From assembly GCF_030408855.1 (NCBI RefSeq), contig NZ_CP047358.1, positions 2,465,321 through 2,529,320 on the forward strand: a DNA stretch of 64,000 bases, written 5' to 3'. Origin of the DNA: Corynebacterium glaucum (GTDB lineage: Bacteria; Actinomycetota; Actinomycetes; Mycobacteriales; Mycobacteriaceae). Of this stretch, positions 1 through 10,180 are shown piece by piece. Below the pieces are notes generated by a model, which was not told the DNA's origin, made no database searches, and was given only the letters and a program-made list of their open reading frames with translations. Position 1 is the stretch's first letter. Every line of letters starts with the position of its first letter. The translations under genes and the position numbers were made by a program.

Positions 1-233
1 TATCCTGCAGCTTCAACACATCCTTCGGCACCTTCCGACCATTCGCATCAAACCGATCCTCCTGGTCATAACGGCGCATCACCGGAAACTGCGTCCGATA
101 AATCATGCACAAATCATCAGCCGTCACACCCAACGACAGCGCCACAATCGCATCAATCTCCACCTGCGCGGCCCTCCGCTCCTCATCTTTTCGCAAAGGC
201 TTATCGACGCCCCACTCCTCCCCCATCAACTCT
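1..233 (-). repeat. Truncated copy A of the methylase 3' end
   Basis: This stretch is nearly identical to part of the 3' end of the large methylase gene (compare 2740–2966). It is cut by the window start. It matches copy B (1063–1425) better at its left part and the intact gene better in its middle, so it looks mosaic. Homology stops around 233, just before the 3' end of vapC. No complete gene is visible in it; it is a gene remnant, and more may lie left of base 1. Confidence 0.85.
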
Positions 234-257
234 TAGCAGAGGGACCACTCACGGCCT

Positions 258-674
258 TCAATTACAGTGTCGATCCTCACGCCAGTTCTCCAACCTCAAA
301 CCCGGGACGCGGGAAAACTCTCCAGTATTGGCCGTGATTAACGTCAGATCGTTTCTCACTGCCTGCGCTGCGATCCAAAGATCGTTTCCTCCGATCATTC
401 GGCCGCTATCGAGCAGCCCCGCCCGAAGCTCCCCGTAGACGTGCGCGCACTGTTCGTCGACCCCTACTCTTGGCCGGCCCTGCAACAGAAGGTCATACAC
501 CCGCCGCGCAAGTTCCGGGTTGCGTGACCGCTGTATCCCCGACTGGATCTCACCTATCACGATTGTGGATAGCCATAATTCATTGCTCGAACACGACGAA
601 GCCGCGGCAGAGACCTGAGCTTCTCGACCGCGTTCAAGATCAATCCAAACATTGGTGTCCAGTAGGTAACCCAT
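258..674 (-). CDS. vapC: VapC-family PIN-domain toxin ribonuclease
   Basis: The product is a 138-residue PIN-domain protein, the usual size for VapC/FitB toxins. These are Mg-dependent ribonucleases that block translation when not bound by their antitoxin. The acidic residues expected in the active site are visible: D6 in LLDTNVW, E42 in IGEIQSG and D98 in GGNDLW, followed by a TANTGEF segment. The start codon shares its A with the TGA stop of the upstream antitoxin gene (TGATG), so the pair is translationally coupled. It lies between two partial copies of the methylase 3' end, which suggests it arrived as a cassette. The family is clear; the RNA target cannot be told from sequence. Confidence 0.9.
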   Translation of the reverse strand: MGYLLDTNVWIDLERGREAQVSAAASSCSSNELWLSTIVIGEIQSGIQRSRNPELARRVYDLLLQGRPRVGVDEQCAHVYGELRAGLLDSGRMIGGNDLWIAAQAVRNDLTLITANTGEFSRVPGLRLENWREDRHCN

Positions 675-985
675 CAGCCGTTGCGGTCCCTACCTTCGTC
701 TTGTGTGGCCGGGCGATCAACCTCAGGCACCGGATCAACGGGCAAATCTGCAAGTTCATCAATGAGGTCTTCGTCTACCCCATGCTCTTTCTCAAACTCC
801 CTCAACCGTGCGATCACGTCTCCGAAATTTTCCTCGACCGGACGTAGAAGAAGCCCTTCCGGCACCTGTTCGATTACTGCACTGCCACTTTCAACACGGA
901 ACGCAGCGGGAATACGAACAGCCTGGCTATTTCCGGACCTAAACACTGTAGTTCGCAGACGCTTGCCCTTCTTTGCCTTGGTCAT
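674..985 (-). CDS. vapB: VapB-type antitoxin with AbrB/MazE-like DNA-binding domain
   Basis: The 103-residue protein has an N-terminal swapped-hairpin AbrB-like domain (TTVFRSGNSQAVRIP, about residues 12–27) and an acidic C-terminal tail of the kind that wraps the toxin. It should neutralise VapC and repress its own operon. The ATG at 985 is preceded by a strong Shine-Dalgarno, AAGGAGGT, at 1000–993 on the minus strand, about 7 nt upstream. A palindromic operator candidate sits just upstream at 1018–1051. The gene overlaps vapC by one base. Confidence 0.88.
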   Translation of the reverse strand: MTKAKKGKRLRTTVFRSGNSQAVRIPAAFRVESGSAVIEQVPEGLLLRPVEENFGDVIARLREFEKEHGVDEDLIDELADLPVDPVPEVDRPATQDEGRDRNG

Positions 986-1017
986 GTCATCGACCTCCTT
1001 CGTGTGCAGGAAACATG

Positions 1018-1051
1018 GCGTATATCGCTAACGATATACATGGCGATACGC
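1018..1051 (-). promoter_or_regulatory. Palindromic operator candidate of vapBC
   Basis: Bases 1020–1039 form an inverted repeat with perfect 8-bp arms, GTATATCG and CGATATAC, around CTAA. A second outer pair, GCGTAT (1018–1023) and ATACGC (1046–1051), brackets it. It lies about 30 bp upstream of vapB, where an autoregulated VapBC operator would be expected. The location and symmetry are seen; binding is inferred. Confidence 0.65.
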
Positions 1052-1062
1052 GTGAGCAATCG

Positions 1063-1425
1063 TTATTGAACCATCCCCTCAAACCGCGCGTACGCCTCCC
1101 GCATATCCGCCTCCCGGTCCAACTGTCTAAACGGATACTCAAAGACGTACTCGACACCCGACTGCGGATGCCCCCACGTCCTATCCGCCACCGTCAACTC
1201 CTCACCGTCGCGCAACTTATCCTGCAGCTTCAACACATCCTTCGGCACTTTCCGACCATTCGCATCGAACCGATCCTCCTGGTCATAACGCCTCACCGGA
1301 AACTGCGTGCGATAAATCATGCACAACTCATCCGCCGTAACCCCCAACGACAGCGCCACAATCGCATCAATCTCCGCCTGTGAGGCACGGCGCTCCTCAC
1401 CCTTACGCAAAGGCTTATCGACGCC
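1063..1425 (-). pseudogene. Copy B of the methylase 3' end, frame kept open (115 codons)
   Basis: This is a second partial copy of the last ~115 codons of the methylase gene (2585–7147). Its frame is still open from 1410 to the stop at 1063. Residues differ at scattered positions (for example GEERRASQ against [14 protein letters not shown] against KLQAKL) and one Met codon is absent. It therefore looks like a remnant of a related allele rather than a recent duplicate. Homology ends at 1413–1425, immediately after the 11-mer GCTTATCGACG. There is no sign it encodes a functional protein alone. Confidence 0.8.
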
Positions 1426-1516
1426 CTAAAGCTCCCCCTTAAACTGGCTACAGATTGTAGGCTGGCCGAGAGCTCACTTGGTTAGTGAAACTAAACGGGC
1501 CAGAGGAGATCCCAGC

Positions 1517-2551
1517 GTGAATCACTACGAAACTCGTACGGCTCGGTTGCTAAAACAACTGTGGGATTGTCTACCCCACGTGGTGCATGTGACAACAGAA
1601 ACCGTCGTGTTTGCCATCATCGGCGTGGTGCTTCTAAACGCAATCTATGGCTTTTTCCGGAGTGAATGGCCGGAATCGTATACCAGCTTGGACAATCGGG
1701 TAGAGCATCAGTACAGAAGTAACCCTGTGAGGACAGTTGTTGGTTTTCGCGGCCTACCCGTTGCGCTGACCGTGATGCTCATCTCAGAAATGATTGACCG
1801 AGCGGATGGCGATGCCATTGTTGGTACCGCCGGGATGATTGCCAGTTACTTACTGCTGACTTCAGGGAGGGCGATTTACGATGTGTTGAAGAAACCCCGG
1901 CACCCTAACTTCAAATTCATCGTTCTGCACCATTTCGGTCAAACTCTGATAGTCGTTCTCTTTACATGGTTTGGCCTCATAGGCCATGACTTGTGGGGAT
2001 CTTGGATTCCCCGTGGTGAAGAATTCGCAATTGCGATTCTAGCAGGCGCTTTCGCCTCTGTGATGGCAATTTGGGCTAGATCGTGGCTCACCGCAGTTAA
2101 AATGCCCTTCCCAGAACTTGTCCGAGAGCTGAAGGAAGATATCGGCGTTGACCAACTGGACTACGCTTTCATTCGAAGCGGAAATATTGACCGGTCAGGA
2201 AATCTTGGCTGTCTAGTCCAGGCAGTTCTTCTTGCCGAAGCTCAACAGCGGCCAGCTTGGTTTCGAAAATTGGAAACATTCATCGGCAAACTGGGGCGGC
2301 CCGGAACATTTGGCGTTGCCCAAGTTTCTTCAGACCGGCCCATTTCTGACGAAAAGTCAATTGATCTGCTGATTCAGCAGTTGACGGCTGGAGCCGGATT
2401 CGAGTTTCAAAATATGGACTTTCACAGCGGGGAAGTCCGCGATATGTTAATGGACCACAACCCCGATCAGGAACATGTCGAGCGCATCCTCACCTATTTC
2501 CACGGTCTTCGCAGTCACGGTCTATACCCATACCCTGACGCACACCGCTGA
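1517..2551 (+). CDS. Unknown membrane protein with cytoplasmic C-terminal domain
   Basis: A 344-residue protein of unrecognised family. The GTG at 1517 is preferred because AGAGGAG lies 8 nt upstream; an in-frame TTG at 1478 has no such signal. The first ~190 residues contain about four hydrophobic segments (around VVFAIIGVVLLNAIYGFF, VALTVMLISEM, FIVLHHFGQTLIVVLFTWFG and EFAIAILAGAFASVMAIWA). The last ~150 residues are soluble and show no motif I recognise. Local base composition is lower in G+C than the flanking copies. It stands alone between copy B and the intact methylase 3' end, convergent with the methylase, so it is probably an accessory cassette. No function is assigned. Confidence 0.7.
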   Translation: MNHYETRTARLLKQLWDCLPHVVHVTTETVVFAIIGVVLLNAIYGFFRSEWPESYTSLDNRVEHQYRSNPVRTVVGFRGLPVALTVMLISEMIDRADGDAIVGTAGMIASYLLLTSGRAIYDVLKKPRHPNFKFIVLHHFGQTLIVVLFTWFGLIGHDLWGSWIPRGEEFAIAILAGAFASVMAIWARSWLTAVKMPFPELVRELKEDIGVDQLDYAFIRSGNIDRSGNLGCLVQAVLLAEAQQRPAWFRKLETFIGKLGRPGTFGVAQVSSDRPISDEKSIDLLIQQLTAGAGFEFQNMDFHSGEVRDMLMDHNPDQEHVERILTYFHGLRSHGLYPYPDAHR

Positions 2552-2584
2552 GCTTTTTATTTTCGGGCCAACACTAATAACTCA

Positions 2585-5500
2585 CTAACTTATCCCTTCA
2601 AACCGCGCATACGCCTCCCGCATATCCGCCTCCCGATCCAACTGCCTAAACGGATACTCAAAGACGTACTCCACACCCGACTGCGGATGCCCCCACGTCC
2701 GATCCGCCACCGACAACTCCTCACCGTCGCGCAACTTCGCCTGCAACTTCATCACATCCCTCGGCACCTTCCGACCATTCGCATCAAACCGATCCTCCTG
2801 GTCATAACGGCGCATCACCGGAAACTGCGTCCGATAAATCATGCACAACTCATCAGCCGTCACACCCAACGACAGCGCCACAATCGCATCAATCTCCACC
2901 TGCGCGGCCCGGCGCTCCTCATCCTTTCGCAAAGGCTTATCGACGTCCCACGCCTCCCCCATCAACTCCTCCCACAACGGCGCATACGCTTCGGTGAGGC
3001 AATTGAGCCGGAGGTAGTTACCTATTAAGAAACCCCTCAATTTAGATGCCTCTGGATTAGCCAACGATTGAATTGTCGGACCGTAGAGATTCGCGAGCCC
3101 GGTAGCGCGGAGTTGATAGTCAATCAAGAGCGATGAGAGCGTTGCCCCAACTGCAACTGTCGTCTCATCGTCGCCCACCGATGCGCCGCTATGAACTCCG
3201 TGAATGTGAGTAGTTCCAGGGGGAACGAGTGAGGGGTAGAGCGTCCGAAAGCCGGTCGTTGCTGCCATCGCCCTCCAGCAGATGCGGTAACAATTCCTGA
3301 CCGGCACCTTTTCCGCTCTATCAAGCCAACTCCCATAGTCACCGTCATAATTCGGCTGGGTACCACGATCCGGCTGGTAGGCCGTCGCAGGAATGAAGTC
3401 GGCGGGCATCGCCTCGAGGTCCACCTCTGACCAGTCCTGATTGTGCTTCAGCGTGGGGTTGGGTTGTTTGACCATCGGGGTCGATACGCCGAGGTGCGGG
3501 CCTTGGAGAATGACATCATCCCACGAATCGGGATGAGCCCAGGCTGTATCGAAGTACCCGGCTTTTTTGTCGGCAGTTTCGTGCCAACCCGCTGAAAACT
3601 GCAAACCAAGCTCCCGAATGCGGGGCGCGGCGGCAAGCTTCTCGAGCACGGCCGCGGCTTCGGTGTTCACGGTGTAGACCATGCGGGACTCGATAGCCGG
3701 AACGGAGTCATCCTCAAGTATCGAGTGCCACACCCCGAGCACATCTTCGTTAACCGTTTGAATTCGGTCACGGTGCGGGCGCAAATCCCAGTTTCCGTTA
3801 TCGTCCTTCAGACCAGGCAAGCTTCCGGCCCCATTATGGGAGAAGGACTCTTCGACGATTGTCGGGTGGTAAAGGGATGCTGCGTGACTGAAGGCAGGGC
3901 CATCCTGCCGGGGTCCATATGCGTGAATCCCGTAGGCATTGTGGTGGTCGACATCGAAAAGCATTAGTTCGTTAATGAACTGCCAGTGGCGCCGCAGCCT
4001 CAGATATGCACCCCGGCGTAGAGGCGCAGCCTTCTTCTCTGTGAAGTGGGACTCGGGATGGATGAGTGAGGTCACGCCATCTTCCGACGCATTGCCCCAC
4101 GTGCGCTCCATGAAACCGCGGTAGAGATCGGGTTGTTGGCCGACGAGGTGCGGGTATCGGGTGACGTCGGAGAGAATCGCGGCCGTCGATACGGATTCAC
4201 CGATGCCGCGGTACACAGTTGAACGGGTCGCTTCATTGCTGTACCACTGCTGACGTCGCTCGTTCTTCGCGGCCTGGGTGGGTTTGTGCGCCAACGAGAA
4301 CCAAGGATCTGCCTCGGAGTAGAGGGCATCGAGGTCGGTGCGCGGTCGCACCCACGGCGGGTTGCCCACCTGCAGGTCGAAGCCCCCTCGAGCGAACACT
4401 GCCGCGAAGTCGAGGTCCCAGTGGAAGAAGCCTTGGTCGGCGGCGACGGACTGCACCACGCGCAACCACGGGTGGTTCGCTAGCACGGTCTCGATCTTGC
4501 GAGCGCCGGAGAGGCCGATCTCAGTGCGTTCCAGCTCCACCAGTTCGTCCCAGTTAGTGGCGCTGGCTAGGCGGATCTGGTTGGTGTCACGGGCCTGGGT
4601 GTCTACGCCGAGGAGGTCGGTAAGTGTGGCGAGCCACTCGTCGAGGTCGGGAAGCTGGTCCACTTCGGTTAGTGGCCAGAAGGTCAGCGCGTTCCACGCG
4701 TCCATGGCGAGGCGGAGGCGCAGGTAGGCACCATCGGTGTCGTGAAGCAATTCTTGCTCGATTTGCTCGCGGTGCACATTCTTCGCGGTGTGCTCGGTGT
4801 CGCGGCCCCAAAGGTCGATGTCGCGGCGGATCTGGTCTTCCGCGATGCGCATTTTGGACAGCGTGATGGCCCAGAGGGACTCCACGCGGGCGGCGAGGTT
4901 GGTCAGCTTTTTCGCCTGCTCTTTGGTGGGCACCTTGCCGGTGACGGATTTGCGCCACGCTTTCATCGCGGTGATCTCGTCCTTGGCCAGGGTCTTCAGG
5001 TCCTTCGCGTCCGCTGCGGCGCCCCAGGTTGCGGAAGGCAGGAGGAACTGGTGAATGCGGCCGGCGGCGTTGATGTCGCGAGGCTCGCCGGCGTCGATAG
5101 CTCCGGCGAGATTCTGGACGGACTCCCGGCGCGGGACGGCGCTGAGCCACTCGCGCTTCTTCAGCTGCGTGGTCGAATACGTGGAGCGCAGCGCGCCGAT
5201 GAGCGAATTGCCGCGGCGCAGGTGAAGGCCGAACCACGGGGCCTTGAGTTGGCTGGTCATGGTGTCCAGCCACAGGGAGATTTCGGCGAGCTCCACCGCG
5301 GTGGGGTTCAGGTCCACGCCGTAGACCTGGTGCAGGGCGATGTGGGCCTTGACCTTCTGGAGTTCCAAGGTGCGGGTTTCGGGATCGACTTGCTGGTCGA
5401 GTTCCTGTTCCCTGAACTTGAGGTAGAGTTCCGCGAGCTGGCGTACGGCCTCCACGGCGAAGGCGCCGGAGCCCATGGCGGGCTCGCAGATGGTCAGGCT

Positions 5501-7147
5501 GAGTACGTCCTCAGAGGTTTCGATGCGGCCTTCCTCCTGCAGCACCTCGATGGCCTGACCGACAGTGAACTCCGTGAGCACCTGCGGGGTGTAGAAGGAC
5601 GCGGAACGTTCGCGGTCGCGACTGGATTGGCGGAACACGAAGGAACCCTCCGGGTGCTCGCGGCGCACCTTGGAGGTGCCGCCCTCCTCCATCTGCTTCG
5701 TCTCCATGACAAAGCTGTCTTCGGGGACGGTGTCGGCGCGGTTGGTGGGAAGCACCCAGGACCCTTTGGAGGCGTCGCCCTTCGGCGCGACCTCGTACAG
5801 GTCCTCCTGGGCGATGAAGCCGTGGTAGGACATCAGTCCCTCGTACACCTGGCCCAGCTCGGTCACGCCGAGGGTGGCATAGGAGATGAAGCCGCGATCT
5901 TTGCCTGCGGAGACTTTGGACAGGAGCAGGTTCTGCAGCACTTGGGTGAGGGCGGCGTTGGACAGCTTGGTGTCGTCGATAAACGATGTGCTCTCGCGCT
6001 TGAACAGGTCGGCCTCGAGGTTGCGGAAGGTGAGGCCCTGGTTCTGCGCGTCCTGGTCGGCGGTGGGGGAGTCGAGCGGGTCGTGGCCCTCGTTAACCTG
6101 GGTGAACAGGAGCTGTAGTGAGTCGTAAAGGTGGGTGCCGCGGCGGGCCTTGTCGGTGACGGGTGGGTTGAGAATCTGGTCGCGCAGGCGGTCCAGGCCG
6201 TAGCCCGCGACGTACTCCGGTGCGCCCGTGGGCAGGATGGCCAGTTCCGGTGAGGCCTCGGCGAACAGGAGGAAGAGGATGCGGTAGAGGTAGCGCAGGG
6301 ATTGACGCGCCAGCTCGTTGCCGTCGATGGTGTCGATTGGCAGGTTGTTCTCGCGACGGCGGTCCAGCACGTCGTTGCCGATGATCTCGATGGATTCGCG
6401 CACCGCGTCGCGCAAATCGCCGGAGACCTTCACCGCGTGCTGCTGCGACTCCTCGCGTGTCTGCGCCCACCAGGTGGTGCCGTCGGCGGCGCGCTCCAGG
6501 TTCTCCCGCGCCAGGATGACGGCGACGCGCTCGAGCTCGCCGGCTTTCTTCGTGTCGTTACGCTCCACCGCCAGTTGCAGATTGATGGCCAGGTACCGGC
6601 CAAGCGGCCAGGACTCGCGCTCCGCGAGCATCACCCAGGGCCCAGCAAGCGTGACGACGAACTCCGGCGGCTCAGCCGCCAGGAAGAGATCACCGACAAG
6701 TTTGGACACCTTCGTGGTCTGCGGGTCCTTGCCTTCTTGGGCGATGGTGGCGGGGAGTGCCGTGAGGTCGTCCTCGGTCTCTGCCGGTTCGTCCGCGGCG
6801 ATGACGGCGAGGGTGCCCGCGTTGCCCAACCAGCCCTCGTACGTGAACGTCTCCCCGGCGCGGGTGTAGGTCTGCTGCGCCGGTGCGCCGAAGCCGAACG
6901 CCTGGTGGATCAGCTTATTGGTGGTGTCCAGGTCGGTCTCGGTTGCAAACGCGGTCTGCAGCTCGCCGCGGTGTTGCTGGAGGCGCTTGATGGGGGAGAG
7001 GGTGCCCGTTTCCTGCTCCAGCGCCTCCCACTCCTTCGTGCGGTTTTTCACGCGTTTGGTGAAGGACTCGCCTTTGGTTTCGTCGGTGGTGAAGTAGTGG
7101 TCACTGATCCACTCGTCGACGTTAAGGATCGAATCGAAGGTAGCCAT
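2585..7147 (-). CDS. Large Eco57I-type adenine DNA methylase, DrmMI/PglX-like
   Basis: A 1520-residue N6-adenine DNA methyltransferase. The SAM-binding motif [10 protein letters not shown] is at about residues 555–563 and is followed by the [19 protein letters not shown] segment typical of Eco57I/TaqI-like enzymes. The catalytic motif IV is NPPW at 929–932. The long N-terminal part (1–500) and the C-terminal part (1000–1520, probable target recognition) match the layout of DISARM DrmMI and BREX PglX-type enzymes. It starts 3 bp after the helicase stop with AGGAG upstream, so the two are one operon. No drmA, drmB, drmC or pglZ is in the window. The 3' end is repeated at 1–233 and 1063–1425. 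Alternative: a stand-alone methylase/helicase restriction-like pair. Confidence 0.85.
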   Translation of the reverse strand: MATFDSILNVDEWISDHYFTTDETKGESFTKRVKNRTKEWEALEQETGTLSPIKRLQQHRGELQTAFATETDLDTTNKLIHQAFGFGAPAQQTYTRAGETFTYEGWLGNAGTLAVIAADEPAETEDDLTALPATIAQEGKDPQTTKVSKLVGDLFLAAEPPEFVVTLAGPWVMLAERESWPLGRYLAINLQLAVERNDTKKAGELERVAVILARENLERAADGTTWWAQTREESQQHAVKVSGDLRDAVRESIEIIGNDVLDRRRENNLPIDTIDGNELARQSLRYLYRILFLLFAEASPELAILPTGAPEYVAGYGLDRLRDQILNPPVTDKARRGTHLYDSLQLLFTQVNEGHDPLDSPTADQDAQNQGLTFRNLEADLFKRESTSFIDDTKLSNAALTQVLQNLLLSKVSAGKDRGFISYATLGVTELGQVYEGLMSYHGFIAQEDLYEVAPKGDASKGSWVLPTNRADTVPEDSFVMETKQMEEGGTSKVRREHPEGSFVFRQSSRDRERSASFYTPQVLTEFTVGQAIEVLQEEGRIETSEDVLSLTICEPAMGSGAFAVEAVRQLAELYLKFREQELDQQVDPETRTLELQKVKAHIALHQVYGVDLNPTAVELAEISLWLDTMTSQLKAPWFGLHLRRGNSLIGALRSTYSTTQLKKREWLSAVPRRESVQNLAGAIDAGEPRDINAAGRIHQFLLPSATWGAAADAKDLKTLAKDEITAMKAWRKSVTGKVPTKEQAKKLTNLAARVESLWAITLSKMRIAEDQIRRDIDLWGRDTEHTAKNVHREQIEQELLHDTDGAYLRLRLAMDAWNALTFWPLTEVDQLPDLDEWLATLTDLLGVDTQARDTNQIRLASATNWDELVELERTEIGLSGARKIETVLANHPWLRVVQSVAADQGFFHWDLDFAAVFARGGFDLQVGNPPWVRPRTDLDALYSEADPWFSLAHKPTQAAKNERRQQWYSNEATRSTVYRGIGESVSTAAILSDVTRYPHLVGQQPDLYRGFMERTWGNASEDGVTSLIHPESHFTEKKAAPLRRGAYLRLRRHWQFINELMLFDVDHHNAYGIHAYGPRQDGPAFSHAASLYHPTIVEESFSHNGAGSLPGLKDDNGNWDLRPHRDRIQTVNEDVLGVWHSILEDDSVPAIESRMVYTVNTEAAAVLEKLAAAPRIRELGLQFSAGWHETADKKAGYFDTAWAHPDSWDDVILQGPHLGVSTPMVKQPNPTLKHNQDWSEVDLEAMPADFIPATAYQPDRGTQPNYDGDYGSWLDRAEKVPVRNCYRICWRAMAATTGFRTLYPSLVPPGTTHIHGVHSGASVGDDETTVAVGATLSSLLIDYQLRATGLANLYGPTIQSLANPEASKLRGFLIGNYLRLNCLTEAYAPLWEELMGEAWDVDKPLRKDEERRAAQVEIDAIVALSLGVTADELCMIYRTQFPVMRRYDQEDRFDANGRKVPRDVMKLQAKLRDGEELSVADRTWGHPQSGVEYVFEYPFRQLDREADMREAYARFEGIS

Positions 7148-7150
7148 TGG

Positions 7151-9997
7151 TTAGCGCTCCTGGTTTTCTGGAAGGACGAGGACGAGGGGGCGAATGAGTT
7201 CGCGGTCCGGTTCGAGCGAGGAGATGAGGGACTTCTCTTGTTCGATGAGGTTGGCGGAGCGGCCCACGCGCACCGTGGTCTGCACACCCGCCTTCGCGTC
7301 CTCCCAGTCCTGGGCGCGCGTGGACCAGTGCCCGATGCGCTCGTGCGCGTGGTTGCGGGCGGCGGCCATCATCGGTTGGAGCTGGTTGCTCGCGGCCTGG
7401 ACGGACTGCGCGATGAGCTCACTTGTGTCCTCCGGCAGGGTGAGGGTGCCGGGGTTGATGGCCTGTTCGGTCAGCCCGATGCCGCGAAGCCACGCGATGG
7501 GGTCCTCGATGGTCTGCGGGAGCATCCCGCCTGCCACGGTGACGAAGGCGCGGGAGACCACCTGGCCGCGCTTGTTGGTAAGCGTGGCCATGAGTAGGAC
7601 GGTGGGCATGGGCACGTCGCCCTCGATCGCGGTGATCTGCCCGGCGGACAGGGAAGCGAGCGCGCGGTCCGTTGCCCAGTCCGTCACCGGGTGCAGGGGA
7701 CCCAAGAAGTGGGCTTTGGGCCAGGTGGAGCCGTCATGGCCAGTGCGTGCCTTGCGCAGGACCTCGTTGCCCACCGCGTGATTGGTGGCCAGCTGGAAGT
7801 GTTCGCGCACCTTGCGGTCCGCCAGGAAGTCCTGCGGCAGCACCTCGAAGCGGCGGCGCAGGTCCTCCGTGGGTTCGAGCTCGGCCACGCCGTTGTCGTG
7901 CAGCTGGAACTGCACGCCACCTGCTGAAAGGGGTTTCTCCGGTGCCGCGTGGAAGGCCTCGTTCAGGGCATCTTCCAGGTACGCGATCTCGGAGGGGTAG
8001 AGGCTTTGGGTCTCGGCTGGTTTGAGGGGGGCGGTGGGGGCCGGAAGTTCGTCGTCAAGCAAGAAGCCCGACATCCAGAAGTCGATGAGATCGGCCTCTG
8101 TTTCCGCTTGCGCGCTGGCGATCTCCTCGGGCGTTTTCACCACGTCGTCGAAGGCGAGCTGGTTCTGGATCACCTTGCGGATCTCCTCTTCCTCACCGGT
8201 GACCGTGTGCTTACCGATGAGCGAGCCGACATCACCGAGCAGCGCGTGCGCCTCATTCTCGCGGTTGATCAACTTGGCCAGCACGTGCAGTTCGCCGACG
8301 TAGCCGCCCTGCTTCGTGTCCAGCAGGAGCGCTGCGATCTGCGGGGGCTCGGTCTGCCCGTAGCGGTCCACGCGGCCGTTGCGCTGCTGGATGCGGATGA
8401 GCGACCACGGGATGTCGTAATGCACCAGGTTGTGGCACAGCGTGTGCAGGTTCACGCCTTCCGACGCCACATCGCCGGTGACCAGCACGCGGAGTTTGGA
8501 GTCTTCGCGCTTGAATTCGTCCACGAGCCGCATCTGCTCCTCGTCGCTCAAGCCGCCGTGCATGATCTGGACCTGGTCTTTGGTCAGCTTCATGTCTGTG
8601 ATCAGGTTCTGCTGGAGCCAATGCAACGTGGCCACGCGCTCGGAGAACACCACCACGCGGGTGGGGCTGTTCTTGGCAATGCCGATGTCCTGCAGGTAGT
8701 TCACGAGGGCCGCGTATTTGTTGGAGTTCTGGCGCGTGACCTTTGCGTTGAGCTCGTGGAGACGCTCGAGGGCTCCCCGTTGGGTGGTGTCGACCTTGGG
8801 GTTTTTCAGGCGGTTCTGGATCGTCTCCTCGAGCGCGGCCGGGGAAGAGAGGAACGCCTTGATCAGGGTCCACGGGAAGAGGCGGTCGGCGGCCGGGTTG
8901 TGGTTGATCCAGGTCTGCTCGAGCTCCGCAGCGACGGCGTTCTCCTCGTTGGAAGCCTCCACCGGGATGTTGACGGGGTCCTTGCGCTCGGCCCACTGCT
9001 CACCGACCACGCTGGCGACCTCCTCGCTGTGGCGGTGGCGGCGGATGAGCAGCCTGGAAACGGCCTGCTGGTCGATCGTGCCGTCCGGCATCACTGCGGT
9101 GGGGTCGAGGAGGCGCAGGATCTCCTTAAAGGATTCCGGGTCGCCGTTGTGCGGGGTAGCGGAGGCGAGCAGGAGCGCCTCGGTGGTGGGTGCGAGGGTG
9201 CGGGCGAGCTCGTTGTTCTGGGTGCCTACATTGGTGGCGTTGTGGATCTCATCCATCACCACCGCGTCCCACCGCACCTTCTCCAGGTACGCGCGGTACT
9301 TCGCACTTTTGAGTGTGTCCATGGACACGATGACGCGCGGGAAGTAGGTGAACGGGTTTCTACTTGCCGGCAGGATGCGCTGCACGCGTTGGATGCCGGC
9401 CGAGTCCAGGCGGACCAGCGGGATGGCGAAGCGCGACCACATCTCCTGCTGGAATTGCTCCATGATGTGCTTCGGGGTGACCACCAGGATGCGTTCGCCG
9501 CGCCCACGCCGAATCAGCTCCGAGAGGATCATGCCGATCTCCAGGGTCTTGCCCAGGCCGACGGCGTCGGCGATGAGGACGCGGGGGCGCAGGTTGTCGT
9601 CGCTAAGCGCCTTGCGCACAGCGGTGAGCTGGTAGTCCAGCGGATCCATGAGCATCTGCTCTGCCACAGAGAGCTGCTCCTGGTACAGCGGTACAGGGGT
9701 TTGGCGCAGCGTGGTTTCAAGCCATAGGCGCGTGGTGCGGTATCCGGGGGAGTGGTCGGGGACTACCTCGACCTTTGCTGGGTCGAAGACCTCGATCTTA
9801 TCTAGGGCGGTGTAGAAGCTCGCCGTGGTGTCGCGCACGTATTCCGACAGGCCCCGTACTTTGATCAGTTGGCCGTCCACGGACTGTGTGACACTCGTAA
9901 TCAGCCAGAGTTCGTCGCGGACTTTGACCATAAGGCCAGGGGCGTACGCCGGTCGGGTCTCGGACTGGTCCATAAAAGAGGTCACGGGAGTAGACAT
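7151..9997 (-). CDS. SNF2/DEAD-like helicase, DrmD/BrxHII-type
   Basis: A 948-residue superfamily 2 ATPase. Walker A GLGKT is at residues 147–151, the DEIH box at 249–252, a SATPHNG motif III follows, and the helicase C-terminal lobe ends in QRNGRVDRYGQ near residue 545. The long C-terminal extension resembles DISARM class 1 DrmD and BREX type 3 BrxHII proteins, which pair with a large adenine methylase as here. It likely translocates on DNA as part of a phage-restriction system. The start at 9997 gives a complete N-terminal domain; about 180 bp separate it from the ocd-like gene. The exact system name is inference. Confidence 0.85.
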   Translation of the reverse strand: MSTPVTSFMDQSETRPAYAPGLMVKVRDELWLITSVTQSVDGQLIKVRGLSEYVRDTTASFYTALDKIEVFDPAKVEVVPDHSPGYRTTRLWLETTLRQTPVPLYQEQLSVAEQMLMDPLDYQLTAVRKALSDDNLRPRVLIADAVGLGKTLEIGMILSELIRRGRGERILVVTPKHIMEQFQQEMWSRFAIPLVRLDSAGIQRVQRILPASRNPFTYFPRVIVSMDTLKSAKYRAYLEKVRWDAVVMDEIHNATNVGTQNNELARTLAPTTEALLLASATPHNGDPESFKEILRLLDPTAVMPDGTIDQQAVSRLLIRRHRHSEEVASVVGEQWAERKDPVNIPVEASNEENAVAAELEQTWINHNPAADRLFPWTLIKAFLSSPAALEETIQNRLKNPKVDTTQRGALERLHELNAKVTRQNSNKYAALVNYLQDIGIAKNSPTRVVVFSERVATLHWLQQNLITDMKLTKDQVQIMHGGLSDEEQMRLVDEFKREDSKLRVLVTGDVASEGVNLHTLCHNLVHYDIPWSLIRIQQRNGRVDRYGQTEPPQIAALLLDTKQGGYVGELHVLAKLINRENEAHALLGDVGSLIGKHTVTGEEEEIRKVIQNQLAFDDVVKTPEEIASAQAETEADLIDFWMSGFLLDDELPAPTAPLKPAETQSLYPSEIAYLEDALNEAFHAAPEKPLSAGGVQFQLHDNGVAELEPTEDLRRRFEVLPQDFLADRKVREHFQLATNHAVGNEVLRKARTGHDGSTWPKAHFLGPLHPVTDWATDRALASLSAGQITAIEGDVPMPTVLLMATLTNKRGQVVSRAFVTVAGGMLPQTIEDPIAWLRGIGLTEQAINPGTLTLPEDTSELIAQSVQAASNQLQPMMAAARNHAHERIGHWSTRAQDWEDAKAGVQTTVRVGRSANLIEQEKSLISSLEPDRELIRPLVLVLPENQER

Positions 9998-10180
9998 GGA
10001 GTGGAGCTTAACCCATTTACCTGCCGAAATACCCTTCGAAACACACTTACTGTTGCCTTCTACGACGAGTTTCCGGGTAGGTGAAAACCGATCCGAAAAG
10101 TCACCTGCGCACCCTTAGCGACTGGACATGCATCCGCAGTTCGATTCGAACTAGGGCTTATTTGTGGTGCAGGGTTCCGA

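Noticed and set aside
4742-6118. A 458-codon open frame on the plus strand inside the methylase gene
   Set aside because: It is antisense to a gene with clear methylase motifs, has a biased Gly/Leu/Val-rich composition typical of high-G+C shadow frames, and has no ribosome site or family features.
7949-9727. A 592-codon plus-strand open frame opposite the helicase
   Set aside because: It is a shadow of the helicase gene, whose ATPase motifs are intact in the correct order; no domain is recognisable in the antisense frame.
10138-10152. A tRNA T-arm-like GTTCGATTC in an inverted repeat
   Set aside because: No acceptor, D or anticodon stems can be formed around it; it is only a 6-bp hairpin after the ocd-like gene.
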